64,000 nucleotides of DNA from Verrucomicrobiota bacterium (GTDB taxonomy: Bacteria > Verrucomicrobiota > Verrucomicrobiia > Chthoniobacterales > Terrimicrobiaceae): assembly GCA_026398275.1 (NCBI GenBank), contig JAPLTF010000026.1:1-64000 (forward strand), read 5' to 3'. The notes under the pieces are model-generated. The model was not told the origin of the DNA and searched no databases. It saw only the letters and a list, made by a program, of their open reading frames with translations. Positions within the stretch are counted from its first letter, which is position 1; every line of letters begins with the position of its first letter. This document shows positions 45,667-56,329 of the stretch, one piece after another. The translations under genes and the position numbers were made by a program.

Positions 45667-46611
45667 ATGAAGACTCAACGTCTTGGAACGAGCCGGATCG
45701 AAATCTCACGGCTCGCGTATGGGTGCATGCGCATTTCCGGCTCCTGGGACCGGACGACGGTGGACGATGCCGTGATCCAGCGCGGAATCGAAGCCCTCGA
45801 GGCAGCGGTGGATGCGGGCTACACGTTCTTCGACCACGCCGACATCTACGGCGACACCGCGTGCGAGAGTATCTACGGACATGCGCTCCAGAAGCATCCG
45901 GATTGGCGCGACCGCCTCGTCGTCGCCACGAAGTGCGGGATCCGGTTCGAGGACGAGCCGAACCCCGGCCAGCCCCACCGCTACGATTTTTCTTACGAGC
46001 ACATTTTGACTTCCGTGGAAGAATCGCTTCAGCGGCTGCGCCTGCAAACAATCGATCTGCTCATGCTCCACCGGCCGGACTTTCTGGCGGACCCGGCGGA
46101 GATCGCGCAGGCGTTCGCGGAGCTACGGGCGGACGGCAAGGTGCGGGAGTTCGGGGTGAGCAATTTCCGCCCGTCCCTCTTCTCTGCCGTGCAGAGCGCG
46201 CTGCCGTTTGCCCTGCAGGTGAACCAGGTCGAGATCCATCCCCTTCGGGTGGATTGCTTCACGGACGGAACGCTGGATCAATGCCTCGAACGCGGCGTCA
46301 CTCCCATGGCCTGGAGCCCGCTCGCCCAGGGGCGCGTGGGGGCCGGGCAGGATCCCAAGACGGATGCGCCGAATCGGGAGCATCATCTCGCCATTCTCGC
46401 CGCGCTGGATCAGGCGGCGGCGCAGTTCGGCTGCGACCGGACGGTCATTGCGCTGGCGTGGCTTCTGCGTCATCCGGCCGGGATTGTCCCCGTCGTGGGA
46501 AGTGCCAAGCCTGAAAACATCCGGAACGCGGCATTGGCCACTAATATAGAAATGGACCGCGATACATGGTATCGCATCCTTCTCGCAGCGCGCGGGGTCA
46601 AGCTGCCCTGA
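45667..46611 (+). CDS. Aldo/keto reductase
   Basis: 314 aa; RLAYGCMRISGSW, DHADIYGDTACESIYG, LLMLHRPD, GVSNF. Confidence 0.92.
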   Translation: MKTQRLGTSRIEISRLAYGCMRISGSWDRTTVDDAVIQRGIEALEAAVDAGYTFFDHADIYGDTACESIYGHALQKHPDWRDRLVVATKCGIRFEDEPNPGQPHRYDFSYEHILTSVEESLQRLRLQTIDLLMLHRPDFLADPAEIAQAFAELRADGKVREFGVSNFRPSLFSAVQSALPFALQVNQVEIHPLRVDCFTDGTLDQCLERGVTPMAWSPLAQGRVGAGQDPKTDAPNREHHLAILAALDQAAAQFGCDRTVIALAWLLRHPAGIVPVVGSAKPENIRNAALATNIEMDRDTWYRILLAARGVKLP

Positions 46612-46625
46612 GTGCCCCGCCGCAT

Positions 46626-48140
46626 TCAGCTTTTGACATACATCTCCATCCGGCAATCGAACCCGGACATGTCCACGGTTTGGCTGCATTGCAGCTTGAG
46701 TCTGGGGTGGGGGGATCCCGACCGGAGCGGGTTGACAAAAACCAGCCGCCCGCCGGGCCGCAGCGCCACTGCGGCGACGGAGAAAAGGTCTGCGATCAAC
46801 TGCCGGATGCTAGGGACGGGGACGCGCATGCCGAGCGGGGGATTTGTGATGATGAGGCCCACGCGCCCAGCCTCCAGGCCTTCGATCGCCGCGTGCTCGC
46901 GGAAATCGCTGCAACAAAACTTCGCCTCCACCGAAGCAATTCCGGCCGCCGCAAAGTTGGTTTGCGCAGTTGCGATTGCCTCCGCGCTCAGGTCGGTGCC
47001 GAAAACCGTCCGCACACCGCCGCGCAGCGCGCATTCGATTAGTTCAACGCCCGAGCCGCAAAACGGATCCCACACGACCTCCTCGTCCATCTCTCCCGCG
47101 AGCCTCGCCATGGCGGCGGCGAGCGGGGGATGCGATGCGGCGGGGATATATTGCAGCCGGTAGGCAAACCGGGGGTCGGGGATCAAACGCGGGCGCAGCT
47201 CGACCATTTCTCCGCGTTGCGCCGGGTGAATATCCATCGCCCACAGCGCGCTCCGGGGATCGTTGAGAATTTCCGGGCACAGGGAATACACGCGGCTCGC
47301 GAGTTCCCGCACCGCTCCGCGCTGGTGACCCTTGGAGACAAAATCAAGCCGGTAGCGGATCGTTCCCTCGGTGAACGTTCTTAACAGGCGGAGTGCCAGT
47401 GGCGATGCCATGAAGTCGGCTAATTCGCCCACCCGCCCCGTGCCGAGGCAAAAACCCGCCGTGCCAAAACACCTCATCCGATAAACATCGCCCAAGGAAA
47501 ATGGCGCAACCGGCTCGATCACCACCAACCCGTCCGACTGGTCGAGGACCCGGAACTGCCCGCGCGCCACAGCCTTGACTTCCTCCCTCAACATGCCCTC
47601 GAGCCCCCTGCGGCCGCGGAGATGAATCCTCACGCCCGAGATATCCTCCAGCGGCTGATCCATCCGGATGCTCCCGGGGCTTTCGCTTCTTGCCACGGCC
47701 GCGCGCGCCTTCTGCTCGGTCCGGGGAAAAAGTCCCTGCGCCACCGCGAGCGTCTGCTCGCCTCCGATCTTATCGAGTGCTCCCGCCAGGAATTTCTTTT
47801 CGCGATCGATGTCGGTTTTTTTAAGGAGTGCGAGGAGTTCGGATTCTTCATCCCGGCCGGCGCCCACTTTGGGCAGGGCGTTCATCGCATACCGGCGGAC
47901 TTTTTCAACCGGGTCGTTGAGCAAATTCCGCAGCCAGCGTCGCACCTCGCCGCCAAGCTCCCGCGGGCCGGATTCCGAAAACACGACGCCGACCGCGCGG
48001 ATCACAGCGACCCGTTCCGCGCGCTCCGCCTGCGTGGCCCGGTCAAACCGCGGCACCTCCCCGCCCCAGAGCCGCTCCCATGGCATCGCCCGCAGCTGCT
48101 GATAGAGCTCCTTGCCCGCATTTTGTTTCTCGCTCTTCAT
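46626..48140 (-). CDS. THUMP-type rRNA/tRNA guanine methyltransferase with N-terminal HEAT-like region
   Basis: 504 aa from ATG 48140; VVWDPFCGSGVELIECALRGG, LIITNPPLGMRV; N-terminus WLRNLLNDPVEKVRRYAMNALPKVG is HEAT-like. Confidence 0.8.
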   Translation of the reverse strand: MKSEKQNAGKELYQQLRAMPWERLWGGEVPRFDRATQAERAERVAVIRAVGVVFSESGPRELGGEVRRWLRNLLNDPVEKVRRYAMNALPKVGAGRDEESELLALLKKTDIDREKKFLAGALDKIGGEQTLAVAQGLFPRTEQKARAAVARSESPGSIRMDQPLEDISGVRIHLRGRRGLEGMLREEVKAVARGQFRVLDQSDGLVVIEPVAPFSLGDVYRMRCFGTAGFCLGTGRVGELADFMASPLALRLLRTFTEGTIRYRLDFVSKGHQRGAVRELASRVYSLCPEILNDPRSALWAMDIHPAQRGEMVELRPRLIPDPRFAYRLQYIPAASHPPLAAAMARLAGEMDEEVVWDPFCGSGVELIECALRGGVRTVFGTDLSAEAIATAQTNFAAAGIASVEAKFCCSDFREHAAIEGLEAGRVGLIITNPPLGMRVPVPSIRQLIADLFSVAAVALRPGGRLVFVNPLRSGSPHPRLKLQCSQTVDMSGFDCRMEMYVKS

Positions 48141-48376
48141 TCCAGACAGGCCTTTGTCACAACCTGCGGGATTGTTCGTGGAAATGCCCGCATCGTCAAT
48201 CCGGCAGCACGCCGTGGATGACCGTGAATAAATGGAAGGCAGGTGCGTTTCACTTTTCAGCAACCATTATGAAAACCCTCGCCTGCCCCGTTTCTGCATC
48301 CCGGCCCGTTCCATTCGCCGCCGGAGCGAAAAAATCCCATTGTCGCGTGCTGCCCCGAACCGTGATACTTTGCGGC

Positions 48377-50359
48377 ATGGAAAATATCCGCTTCTGCCGG
48401 CCGGCCCGGCCCGCGCGAGCATGGGCTGTGATTCTGGCCGCCATCTTGGGCTGCCTCGCTCCGCTGCCGGCGCAGATCGCCGCCCAGCCGGTTCCTCCGC
48501 CCGTGCAGATGGACTCTCAAAAACTCAATGCGGGGGAGCTGGGCCAGCTTCTTGCCCCGATCGCGCTGTATCCCGATGCCCTGATCGCCCTCATTCTGCC
48601 CGCCTCCACGGTGACCCCGGATGTCGTGATGGCGGCAAGGTATTTGAAGGCCAACGGCGATCCCGAACACACGGAGAGCCAGCCATGGGATGAGAGCGTG
48701 AAATCGCTCGCCCGCTATCCGGATGTTCTTGCCTGGATGGATGAAAATCTGGAGTGGACAACTTCTGTTGGGGAGGCATTCGTTGAGCAGCCGGCCGATG
48801 TGATGGCCGCGATTCAGGCATTGCGTGAGCAGGCCAAAGCCGCCGGGAATCTCGTGGACTCTCCCCAGCAGAAAGTGGTCGAGGAGGAGGAGACGATCCG
48901 GATCGTGCCGGCGGACCCGCAGGTGATCTACGTTCCCCAATACGATCCGCAGGTTGTTTACGTGCAGTCGTATTCCACCGTTCCGGTGCTGACATTCGGC
49001 ATCGGTTTCGCCGTGGGGTCATGGCTTTGCTACGACTTCGATTGGCGCCAGCGCTGCTTCTATCGCGGCAACTGGTGCGGATGGAATCGCGACCGGCACA
49101 ACAACTGGAACCGCGGGCCCGATGGAAACCGTTGCGGGACCGTGAATATCGAGTTCAACAACGCGAGCCGCTGGCTGCCGAGCGCCGGCGCGCAGCGCCA
49201 GGCAAACCAGCGCCAGCAAAACAACACGGGCAACGCCCGCTATGTCAGCGCCCGATCGGGCTCCCCCGTCGCCCCGCAGGCCACCCGCCCCGCAGCAGTC
49301 TACGACCCCGGGTTGAAGAGCTCCCTGCCGCGCCCGACAAAACCAGAACGCTCGTCAGGTTGGACTGGGCGTCCCGCACACCCTGGCGCTCCCACAACGA
49401 TTCCTTCCACGCCGGAAGCCGGGGAAAACTCCACCCGCCCCGAAAGACCCCGCGCTCAGCGCCCCGAGACCACTGGCCCGAATTCCACGAGTCCCGTCCC
49501 GCCGGCCCGCAGGATTCCTGACCAAGCGCCGGAACCTCTCCCGCCAGGCGTGCTTCCGCAAGCGCCCCCGCAGGCGCACCCGAATCGCGGCCGTCCGCCC
49601 ACCGTGCCAATCACGGCTGCGCCCCGGGTGCCGGTCCAAACAAATGCTCCCGGGACATCGCGCGATGGAAGAGCCGAGGCCGGCCAGACCAAACAACCGG
49701 ATCGCCCCGCTCCCGACGCCTCAAGCCCCGTGAATACACCGCGACAAGAAGGCGCCCACCCGAAGCTGCCTCCCCCATGCCCGGTGGCACCGGATCAAAA
49801 GCCCGTTCCTTCAGAGCAAACCGGCGACAAGCCCGATGCTCCACGCACAGGCGTTCCTCCGGCCAGCCAGCCAACCCGGCCCGCTGCGGACATCCAAGAG
49901 CGGATTCAGCCTGCACAGGAGAGCCGACAGGACGAACCTCCGAAATCGGACAGACCCACCCTGCCTGTCGCCGATACACCGGCTGGCCCACAGAGTCCGG
50001 CCCTGGTTGTGCAGCCGCAACCGCGCAGGCAGGCCCCGACGGTCGAGCCTGTGCAGCAGCAAGAACGTCCGGCCCCGGTTGTGCAGCCGCAACCGCGCAG
50101 GCAGGCCCCGACGGTCGAGCCTGTGCAGCAGCAAGAACGTCCGGCCCCGGTCGTGCAGCCGCAACCACAGACCCGCAAACAGGCCCCGACGGTCAATCCC
50201 GTGCAGCAGCAACGTCCCCAGGCGCCGCAACCCCAGCAACCCCAGGCCCCCCTGGCCGTTCAGCCTGTTCAGCAACAGCAGCGCCAAGCTCCGGTTGTTC
50301 AACCCCAGAGCCCATCGCAACCGGCAGCCGATCCGCGCAGGAATCGCGGGGATAGATAG
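48377..50359 (+). CDS. DUF3300 domain protein with long Pro/Gln-rich repetitive C-terminus
   Basis: 660 aa; LGQLLAPIALYPDALIALILPASTVTPDVVMAARYL; PQVIYVPQYDPQVVYV. Confidence 0.85.
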   Translation: MENIRFCRPARPARAWAVILAAILGCLAPLPAQIAAQPVPPPVQMDSQKLNAGELGQLLAPIALYPDALIALILPASTVTPDVVMAARYLKANGDPEHTESQPWDESVKSLARYPDVLAWMDENLEWTTSVGEAFVEQPADVMAAIQALREQAKAAGNLVDSPQQKVVEEEETIRIVPADPQVIYVPQYDPQVVYVQSYSTVPVLTFGIGFAVGSWLCYDFDWRQRCFYRGNWCGWNRDRHNNWNRGPDGNRCGTVNIEFNNASRWLPSAGAQRQANQRQQNNTGNARYVSARSGSPVAPQATRPAAVYDPGLKSSLPRPTKPERSSGWTGRPAHPGAPTTIPSTPEAGENSTRPERPRAQRPETTGPNSTSPVPPARRIPDQAPEPLPPGVLPQAPPQAHPNRGRPPTVPITAAPRVPVQTNAPGTSRDGRAEAGQTKQPDRPAPDASSPVNTPRQEGAHPKLPPPCPVAPDQKPVPSEQTGDKPDAPRTGVPPASQPTRPAADIQERIQPAQESRQDEPPKSDRPTLPVADTPAGPQSPALVVQPQPRRQAPTVEPVQQQERPAPVVQPQPRRQAPTVEPVQQQERPAPVVQPQPQTRKQAPTVNPVQQQRPQAPQPQQPQAPLAVQPVQQQQRQAPVVQPQSPSQPAADPRRNRGDR

Positions 50360-50411
50360 AATTGCGCTTTCCGCAATCGCCGATTGCAGGTTCGGTGTCT
50401 ATTGAAGAGCA

Positions 50412-51356
50412 GTGCCCATCATCGAATCCCGCTTCCGCCCTCCCTGGTATCTGCGGAACGCCCATGTACAGACGATCCTGCCGGTTCTTGCGGGCGGAGG
50501 TGAGCGGGTTGATTTCTGTCGCGAGCGGCTGGAGTTGCGGGATGGGGATTTTCTCGATCTGGACCGCATAGATTCCGGCCAGCGGCGTCTCGCGATCCTG
50601 TGCTCCGGCCTGGAGGGGAACTCGCGGGACCCCGGGATGATCCGGCTTGCCCGGAGCTTTGCTGCCGACGGCTGGGACGTGCTCGCCTGGAACTATCGCG
50701 GGTGCAGCGGTGTCTTGAACCGGCTTGCCCGTTCCTACCATAGCGGCGCGACCGAAGACCTTGCCGCAGTCGTCGCGCACGCGGGCGACCGCCCCATCGC
50801 GCTGGTCGGATGCAGCATCGGCGGCAATCTTGTCTTGAAGTATCTCGGCGAGGCAACCCCTGCCGCAAATATCCTCGGGGCCGCCGCCATCTCCGCCCCA
50901 GTGGATCTTGCCTCCACCGCAAAGGCTCTCGACCGGAGGCCCGGCAACCGGCTCTACCTGCGCAGGCTCATCGCAAGCCTCTGCAAAAAAGTCCGGACCA
51001 AAGCCGCGGCCATGCCCGGACGAGTCGACCTGTCCGGACTGACCGCCCTGCACGGGTTCGAGCACTTCGACGACCGATACACCGCGCCGATCCACGGCTT
51101 CCTCGGTGCCGAAGACTATTGGGAAAAATGCAGCGCACGGCAGTTTCTCCACGCGATTGATGTTCCGACCCTCATCCTCAGCGCGAAGGACGATCCCTTT
51201 CTGACGCCCGAATCATTTCCATTTTCCGAGGCTGCTAAGAACCCGCAGCTCACGCTCGAAGCCCCGGAATCCGGCGGACACCTTGGATTCCTCGACGCCC
51301 GCGGCTCATGGATCAACCGCCGAATTCCAGAATTTCTTTCCAGCCTTGCCCAATGA
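50412..51356 (+). CDS. YheT-type alpha/beta hydrolase
   Basis: 314 aa; RNAHVQTILPVL, LEGNSRDPGMIRLARSFAADGWDVLAWNYRGCSG, LVGCSIGGNLVLKYLGE. Confidence 0.88.
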   Translation: MPIIESRFRPPWYLRNAHVQTILPVLAGGGERVDFCRERLELRDGDFLDLDRIDSGQRRLAILCSGLEGNSRDPGMIRLARSFAADGWDVLAWNYRGCSGVLNRLARSYHSGATEDLAAVVAHAGDRPIALVGCSIGGNLVLKYLGEATPAANILGAAAISAPVDLASTAKALDRRPGNRLYLRRLIASLCKKVRTKAAAMPGRVDLSGLTALHGFEHFDDRYTAPIHGFLGAEDYWEKCSARQFLHAIDVPTLILSAKDDPFLTPESFPFSEAAKNPQLTLEAPESGGHLGFLDARGSWINRRIPEFLSSLAQ

Positions 51357-51488
51357 AATGGTAAAAATCCCGCGAAAGCGTGAGACCCCCCCCTAAAAAG
51401 GCGTGCGATCCCCGGCGAAAAATTTCAAAATGGCCGGAAGTGGCAGCGAGTCTGCAGATCGTTTCCTGCCCATTCCACGCTTATCCCT

Positions 51489-52253
51489 ATGAAAGCCGTC
51501 ATCCTCGCAGGAGGCTTGGGCACCCGCCTGAGCGAAGAAACCGTCACGCGTCCGAAACCGATGGTCGAGATCGGAGGCCGTCCGATCCTCTGGCACATCC
51601 TTAAAATCTACTCCTCCCACGGGATCAACGATTTTGTGATCTGCGCGGGCTACAAGGGATACGTGATCAAGGAATATTTCGCGAACTACTTCCTTCACAT
51701 GTCGGATGTCACCTTCGACATGAAAGAGAACCGCATGGAGGTGCATTCCAAGCGCTCCGAACCCTGGCGGGTGACCATTGTTGACACCGGCGACGAAACG
51801 CTGACCGGCGGACGCATGAAGCGCATCGCCCCGTTTGTGGATGGAACATTCTGCATGACCTACGGGGATGGCTTGGCGGACGTCAATGTCGCCGAATCCA
51901 TCGAATACCATCGCAAGCAGGGCCTGAAGGCTACGCTGACTGCCGTTCAGCCCTTGGGTCGCTTTGGAGCCCTTGGTCTGGCCGCTGGGAAAGTTGCCAG
52001 CTTCCAGGAAAAGCCCCGGGGCGACGGGTCCTGGATCAATGGTGGATTCTTTGTCCTGGAGCCATCCGTCTTCGACTATGTTGATGGTGACGACACGCTT
52101 TGGGAAAAACGGCCGATGGAAACGTTGTCCAACGAAGGCCAGCTTGCTGCCTACCAGCACAACGGTTTCTGGCAGCCAATGGACACGCTTCGTGACAAGC
52201 TGCTTCTCGAAAGACTCTGGGAGGAAGAAAAAGCTCCATGGAAAACTTGGTAG
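51489..52253 (+). CDS. rfbF: Glucose-1-phosphate cytidylyltransferase
   Basis: 254 aa; [64 protein letters not shown]. Confidence 0.93.
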   Translation: MKAVILAGGLGTRLSEETVTRPKPMVEIGGRPILWHILKIYSSHGINDFVICAGYKGYVIKEYFANYFLHMSDVTFDMKENRMEVHSKRSEPWRVTIVDTGDETLTGGRMKRIAPFVDGTFCMTYGDGLADVNVAESIEYHRKQGLKATLTAVQPLGRFGALGLAAGKVASFQEKPRGDGSWINGGFFVLEPSVFDYVDGDDTLWEKRPMETLSNEGQLAAYQHNGFWQPMDTLRDKLLLERLWEEEKAPWKTW

Positions 52254-53332
52254 ATTCATTCCGACAGACCTTCTCCGGAAAAAAGATCTGGCTATCCGGA
52301 GTTTCCGGATTCAAAGGAGCGTGGCTCGCCGAGTGGCTCCTTTCGCTGGGTGCGGAGATCCGTGGATTCTCCCTGCCCGCGCCCACTGCGCCGTCGCTCT
52401 TTGAGCAGGGCGGCCTCGCCTCCCGCATTGTGTGGGATTGTGCCGACCTGCGTGATGCCAATGCTGTGCGCGCTTCGATGATCAAGGCCGCCCCGGACTT
52501 CATTTTTCACCTGGCGGCACAACCACTCGTAAGGCTCTCCTATCGGGAACCGGTCGAAACATGGAACACCAATGTCATGGGGACGATCCATGTTCTCGAA
52601 GCCCTGCGGCAGCTCAACAAGCCGTGCGCCGCGGTCATGGTCACCACCGACAAATGTTACGAGAACCGCGAATGGCTGCACGGCTACCGCGAAGAGGACG
52701 CGCTGGGGGGCCACGATCCTTACAGCTCCAGCAAGGCTGGCTGCGAGTTGGCCATCGCCTCCTGGCGCCGGTCGTTTTTCAAAGATCATCCGGTAAAAGT
52801 CGCGAGCGCCCGCGCCGGAAACGTCATCGGCGGGGGAGACTGGGCGCAGGACCGCATTGTCCCGGACTGCATCCGCGCTCTCGAAAAGGGTGAAGCCATC
52901 CCGGTCAGAAACAAGACCGCGACCCGCCCGTGGCAGCATGTCTTGGAACCGCTCGGTGGTTACCTCGTGCTCGCTTCCAGGCTATCCTCATTATCCGGCC
53001 TCCAGTCTCCGGCAGCGTCCGCCGCAGCCTTCAACTTCGGCCCCGCTTTGGACTCAAATCGCACGGTCGCCGACATCGTTCAGGAAATCCTCAAACACTG
53101 GCCCGGCAAATGGCTGGACAAGTCTGACCACAACGCGCTTCACGAAGCGGGAAAATTAAATCTCGCCACCGACAAGGCATCCCATCTCCTGGGATGGCAG
53201 CCGAAGTGGGATTTTGCCACGACGATCGAAAAGACCGTCGCCTGGTATCGGAGTGCCGCGAACTACCGCAGCCCCGAAGAATTCTCCGCCCTCACCAGGC
53301 GGCAGATAGACGAATATCAAAATGGCGGATGA
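52238..53332 (+). CDS. rfbG: CDP-glucose 4,6-dehydratase
   Basis: 364 aa; [60 protein letters not shown]. Confidence 0.93.
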   Translation: MENLVDSFRQTFSGKKIWLSGVSGFKGAWLAEWLLSLGAEIRGFSLPAPTAPSLFEQGGLASRIVWDCADLRDANAVRASMIKAAPDFIFHLAAQPLVRLSYREPVETWNTNVMGTIHVLEALRQLNKPCAAVMVTTDKCYENREWLHGYREEDALGGHDPYSSSKAGCELAIASWRRSFFKDHPVKVASARAGNVIGGGDWAQDRIVPDCIRALEKGEAIPVRNKTATRPWQHVLEPLGGYLVLASRLSSLSGLQSPAASAAAFNFGPALDSNRTVADIVQEILKHWPGKWLDKSDHNALHEAGKLNLATDKASHLLGWQPKWDFATTIEKTVAWYRSAANYRSPEEFSALTRRQIDEYQNGG

Positions 53333-53382
53333 ATAATTGCGCCTGGCGAATCCGCCATCATGCCGCCGCCATTTCATAGCCC

Positions 53383-54987
53383 ATGAACCCAGTCGAACTC
53401 AAAGCCGAGATCCTCCGCCTCACCCGCGAGTATTCACGGATCACCCACGCTGCCAACCGCCCCGGCGACGATCCGCTCCGCCTGGAGTCAGAAACTTCCG
53501 CCCTGCCTTCCGTGCCCTACGCAGGCCGTGTTTTCGCGGAGGACGAGGTCGAGGCTGCCGTCTCCGCGACGCTTGATTTCTGGCTCACGCTTGGCCCCGA
53601 AGGCGCGGCGTTCGAGAAGGAGTTCGCCACATTCCTCGGCGTCAAACACAGCCTCCTCGTCAACTCGGGGTCGTCCGCCAATCTGATTGCGCTCACCTGC
53701 CTCACGACTCACAAGCTCCCGGATCACAAGCGGATCCGTCCAGGCGACGAGGTCATCACCTGCGCCGCAGGATTTCCCACCACCGTCGCCCCCATCATCC
53801 AGAACGGATGCATCCCCGTCTTCATCGACAACGATCCCGCGACCGGAAACGCCCGCGCGGATCAATTGGAAGCCGCTTACTCTCCGGGAAAAACAAAAGC
53901 CGTCATGCTGGCCCACACGTTAGGCAATCCGTTCGATCTCGGCGCCGTGCTCGCATTCTGCAAAAAGCACGACCTCTGGCTCATCGAAGACAACTGTGAC
54001 GCCCTTGGCAGCACGTATTCCATGCCGGTCGGGATGGCAAAAGAACTTGGCCTCGAGCACCTGCTGAAGATCGCGGAGTCCGGCACCCACCCGATCATCC
54101 GAATCCGGCAGAATTCCGATCTCCCATCTCCCAATTTCGATCTTCTGGTCGCCCCCACCGGGGCATGGGGCGACCTCTCGACCCAATCCTTCTACCCTCC
54201 CCATCACCTGACCATGGGCGAGGGCGGAGCGGTGAACATCATCCGGCGTGCATCCCTGAAAACCTACGCCGAGAGCTTCCGCGACTGGGGCCGCGACTGC
54301 TGGTGTCCGTCCGGAAAAGACAACACCTGCAACAAGAGGTTCGGCTGGCAGCTTGGAGAACTCCCCGAAGGCTATGATCACAAATACATCTACAGCCACA
54401 TGGGGTATAATCTGAAACCCCTCGATCCGCAGGCCGCGATCGGACGCGTCCAATTGAGACGCCTCCCCGCATTCATCGAGGCCCGCAAAGAGAATTGGGA
54501 AACCCTCCGCGGTAGCCTCGCCGACATGGAGGACATCTTCGAATTCTCCCTCCCGACGCATGCGACCGCATGGCTCCCGCCAAGCGGTGCCTCCCCCCTC
54601 GCCGCCCGCCCCTCGGCTCCCGACTCCTTCTCCTGGGACAGCACGCAGTGCCGGACCGATTGTTCCTGGTTCGGATTCATGATCCGCGTGAAGCCGTCCG
54701 CCCCATTCACCGTCCGCGAATTCGCCGCCCACCTCGACGAAAAAAAGATCGGCAACCGCATGCTCTTCGGCGGAAACCTCCTCCGCCAGCCCGCATTCGT
54801 CCAGCTCAAGAAAGACAACCCGAATGCGTTCCGCGCTCTCAACCCGTCACTCCCCGGCGCGGATGAAATCATGCACACCGCCATCTTCCTCGGCACCTAC
54901 CCCGGCTTAACCGCTGGTCAGATCGACTACGAGATCCGGACGATTCGCGAGTTTGTCAGGCAGAAATGTGGAAAGCCAAAGCGATAG
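53383..54987 (+). CDS. rfbH: Lipopolysaccharide biosynthesis protein RfbH (CDP-6-deoxy-4-keto-glucose-3-dehydrase, DegT family)
   Basis: 534 aa; TLDFWLTLGPEGAAFEKEFATFLGVKHSLLVNSGSSANLIAL, YSHMGYNLKPLDPQAAIGRVQL. Confidence 0.92.
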   Translation: MNPVELKAEILRLTREYSRITHAANRPGDDPLRLESETSALPSVPYAGRVFAEDEVEAAVSATLDFWLTLGPEGAAFEKEFATFLGVKHSLLVNSGSSANLIALTCLTTHKLPDHKRIRPGDEVITCAAGFPTTVAPIIQNGCIPVFIDNDPATGNARADQLEAAYSPGKTKAVMLAHTLGNPFDLGAVLAFCKKHDLWLIEDNCDALGSTYSMPVGMAKELGLEHLLKIAESGTHPIIRIRQNSDLPSPNFDLLVAPTGAWGDLSTQSFYPPHHLTMGEGGAVNIIRRASLKTYAESFRDWGRDCWCPSGKDNTCNKRFGWQLGELPEGYDHKYIYSHMGYNLKPLDPQAAIGRVQLRRLPAFIEARKENWETLRGSLADMEDIFEFSLPTHATAWLPPSGASPLAARPSAPDSFSWDSTQCRTDCSWFGFMIRVKPSAPFTVREFAAHLDEKKIGNRMLFGGNLLRQPAFVQLKKDNPNAFRALNPSLPGADEIMHTAIFLGTYPGLTAGQIDYEIRTIREFVRQKCGKPKR

Positions 54988-55051
54988 AGCTTTGCGGATT
55001 GTGAGGTGTCGAATGTTTAGTGCGGGGAGCACAACCGGAGCGGCGTCAGCC

Positions 55052-56329
55052 TCAACGGCCGGCTTGCCAGACGATTTTTCCTGAAACGATCGTTGTGACG
55101 GCGCGTCCCTTCCAAGTGTGCTTGTCGAAGGGAGTGTTGTGGGAGAGGGATTGGGATGCGCTCTTGTCGAACGTCCATTCCCTGTCCGGATCGATCAGCG
55201 TCACATCGCCGGGAGCCCCAACGGAAAGCGTTCCGCGGTCGAGTCGCAGGAGCTTCGCGGGCTCGAGCGTGTAGAGCTCGATGAGACGTTGAAGCGATAT
55301 CACCTTCCGCTTGTGGACGAGGAGGTCGCAGAATGTGGAGAATTCGGTTTCGAGCCCGGTGATGCCAAACGGGGCACGATCAAATTCCACTTCCTTTTCA
55401 TACGAGGCATGGGGCGCGTGGTCGCTGCAGAGAATGTTCAGCGTGCCGTCGGCGATCCCTTCGAGAATCGCCTCCACGTCTTCCTCCGCCCGCAGCGGAG
55501 GGTTCATTTTGAAGTTGGTATCGAAAGTTTTGAGCGTGGCATCGGTGAGGGCGACGTGGTGGGGGCAGACCTCCCCGGAGACCGGGACTCCGCGCTTTCG
55601 CGCTTCGCGGAGCAGGCGGACGCTCCCTCCGGAACTGATGTGCTGGCAATGGATCGGTGACTGGCAAAGCTCGGCGAGCATGATATTCCGTGACACGATC
55701 ATCTCTTCTCCCATCCGGGGCCATCCCGGGAGCCCGAGCCTCAGGCTCCACTCGCCCTCGTGCATAACGCCGTCGCCCACCAGCGAATAGTCCTGGCAAT
55801 GGTCCATCACGGGCAGGTTAAACATCCGGGCATATTCGACCGCGCGCCGCATCACCTCGTGGTTCTGCACGCAGTGGCCATCGTCGGTGAGGGCGACGAC
55901 GCCCGCGGCTGCGAGTGCGCCGAACGGTGCCAGTTCCTCACCGGCAAGCCCCTTGGTGATCGCTCCCGTGCAAAAAACGTTCACGCAGGCGTTCGCCTTG
56001 GCGCGCTCACGGAGCCAGGTGATGGTTGCCGAGCTGTCTGCGGTCGGCGAGGTGTTCGGCATGGCGACCACGCTGGTGAACCCTCCCGCCGCCGCCGCGC
56101 GCGTGCCGGTCGCGATCGTTTCCTTGTGCGACTGGCCCGGCTCGCGCAAGTGGACGTGGATATCGATCAGCCCCGGCGCGACGACGAGCCCGGAGGCATC
56201 GAGAGTTTCACACTTTCCGGCGGGCGGCATGTTCGAGATCCGCCCGTCTGTAACAAAGATATCGGCAATTTCGTCGCGCTGGTTCACCGGATCGATGACC
56301 CGTCCGTTTTTGATGTGAAGATTGTTCAT
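55052..56329 (-). CDS. pyrC: Dihydroorotase
   Basis: [47 protein letters not shown]. Confidence 0.93.
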   Translation of the reverse strand: MNNLHIKNGRVIDPVNQRDEIADIFVTDGRISNMPPAGKCETLDASGLVVAPGLIDIHVHLREPGQSHKETIATGTRAAAAGGFTSVVAMPNTSPTADSSATITWLRERAKANACVNVFCTGAITKGLAGEELAPFGALAAAGVVALTDDGHCVQNHEVMRRAVEYARMFNLPVMDHCQDYSLVGDGVMHEGEWSLRLGLPGWPRMGEEMIVSRNIMLAELCQSPIHCQHISSGGSVRLLREARKRGVPVSGEVCPHHVALTDATLKTFDTNFKMNPPLRAEEDVEAILEGIADGTLNILCSDHAPHASYEKEVEFDRAPFGITGLETEFSTFCDLLVHKRKVISLQRLIELYTLEPAKLLRLDRGTLSVGAPGDVTLIDPDREWTFDKSASQSLSHNTPFDKHTWKGRAVTTIVSGKIVWQAGR

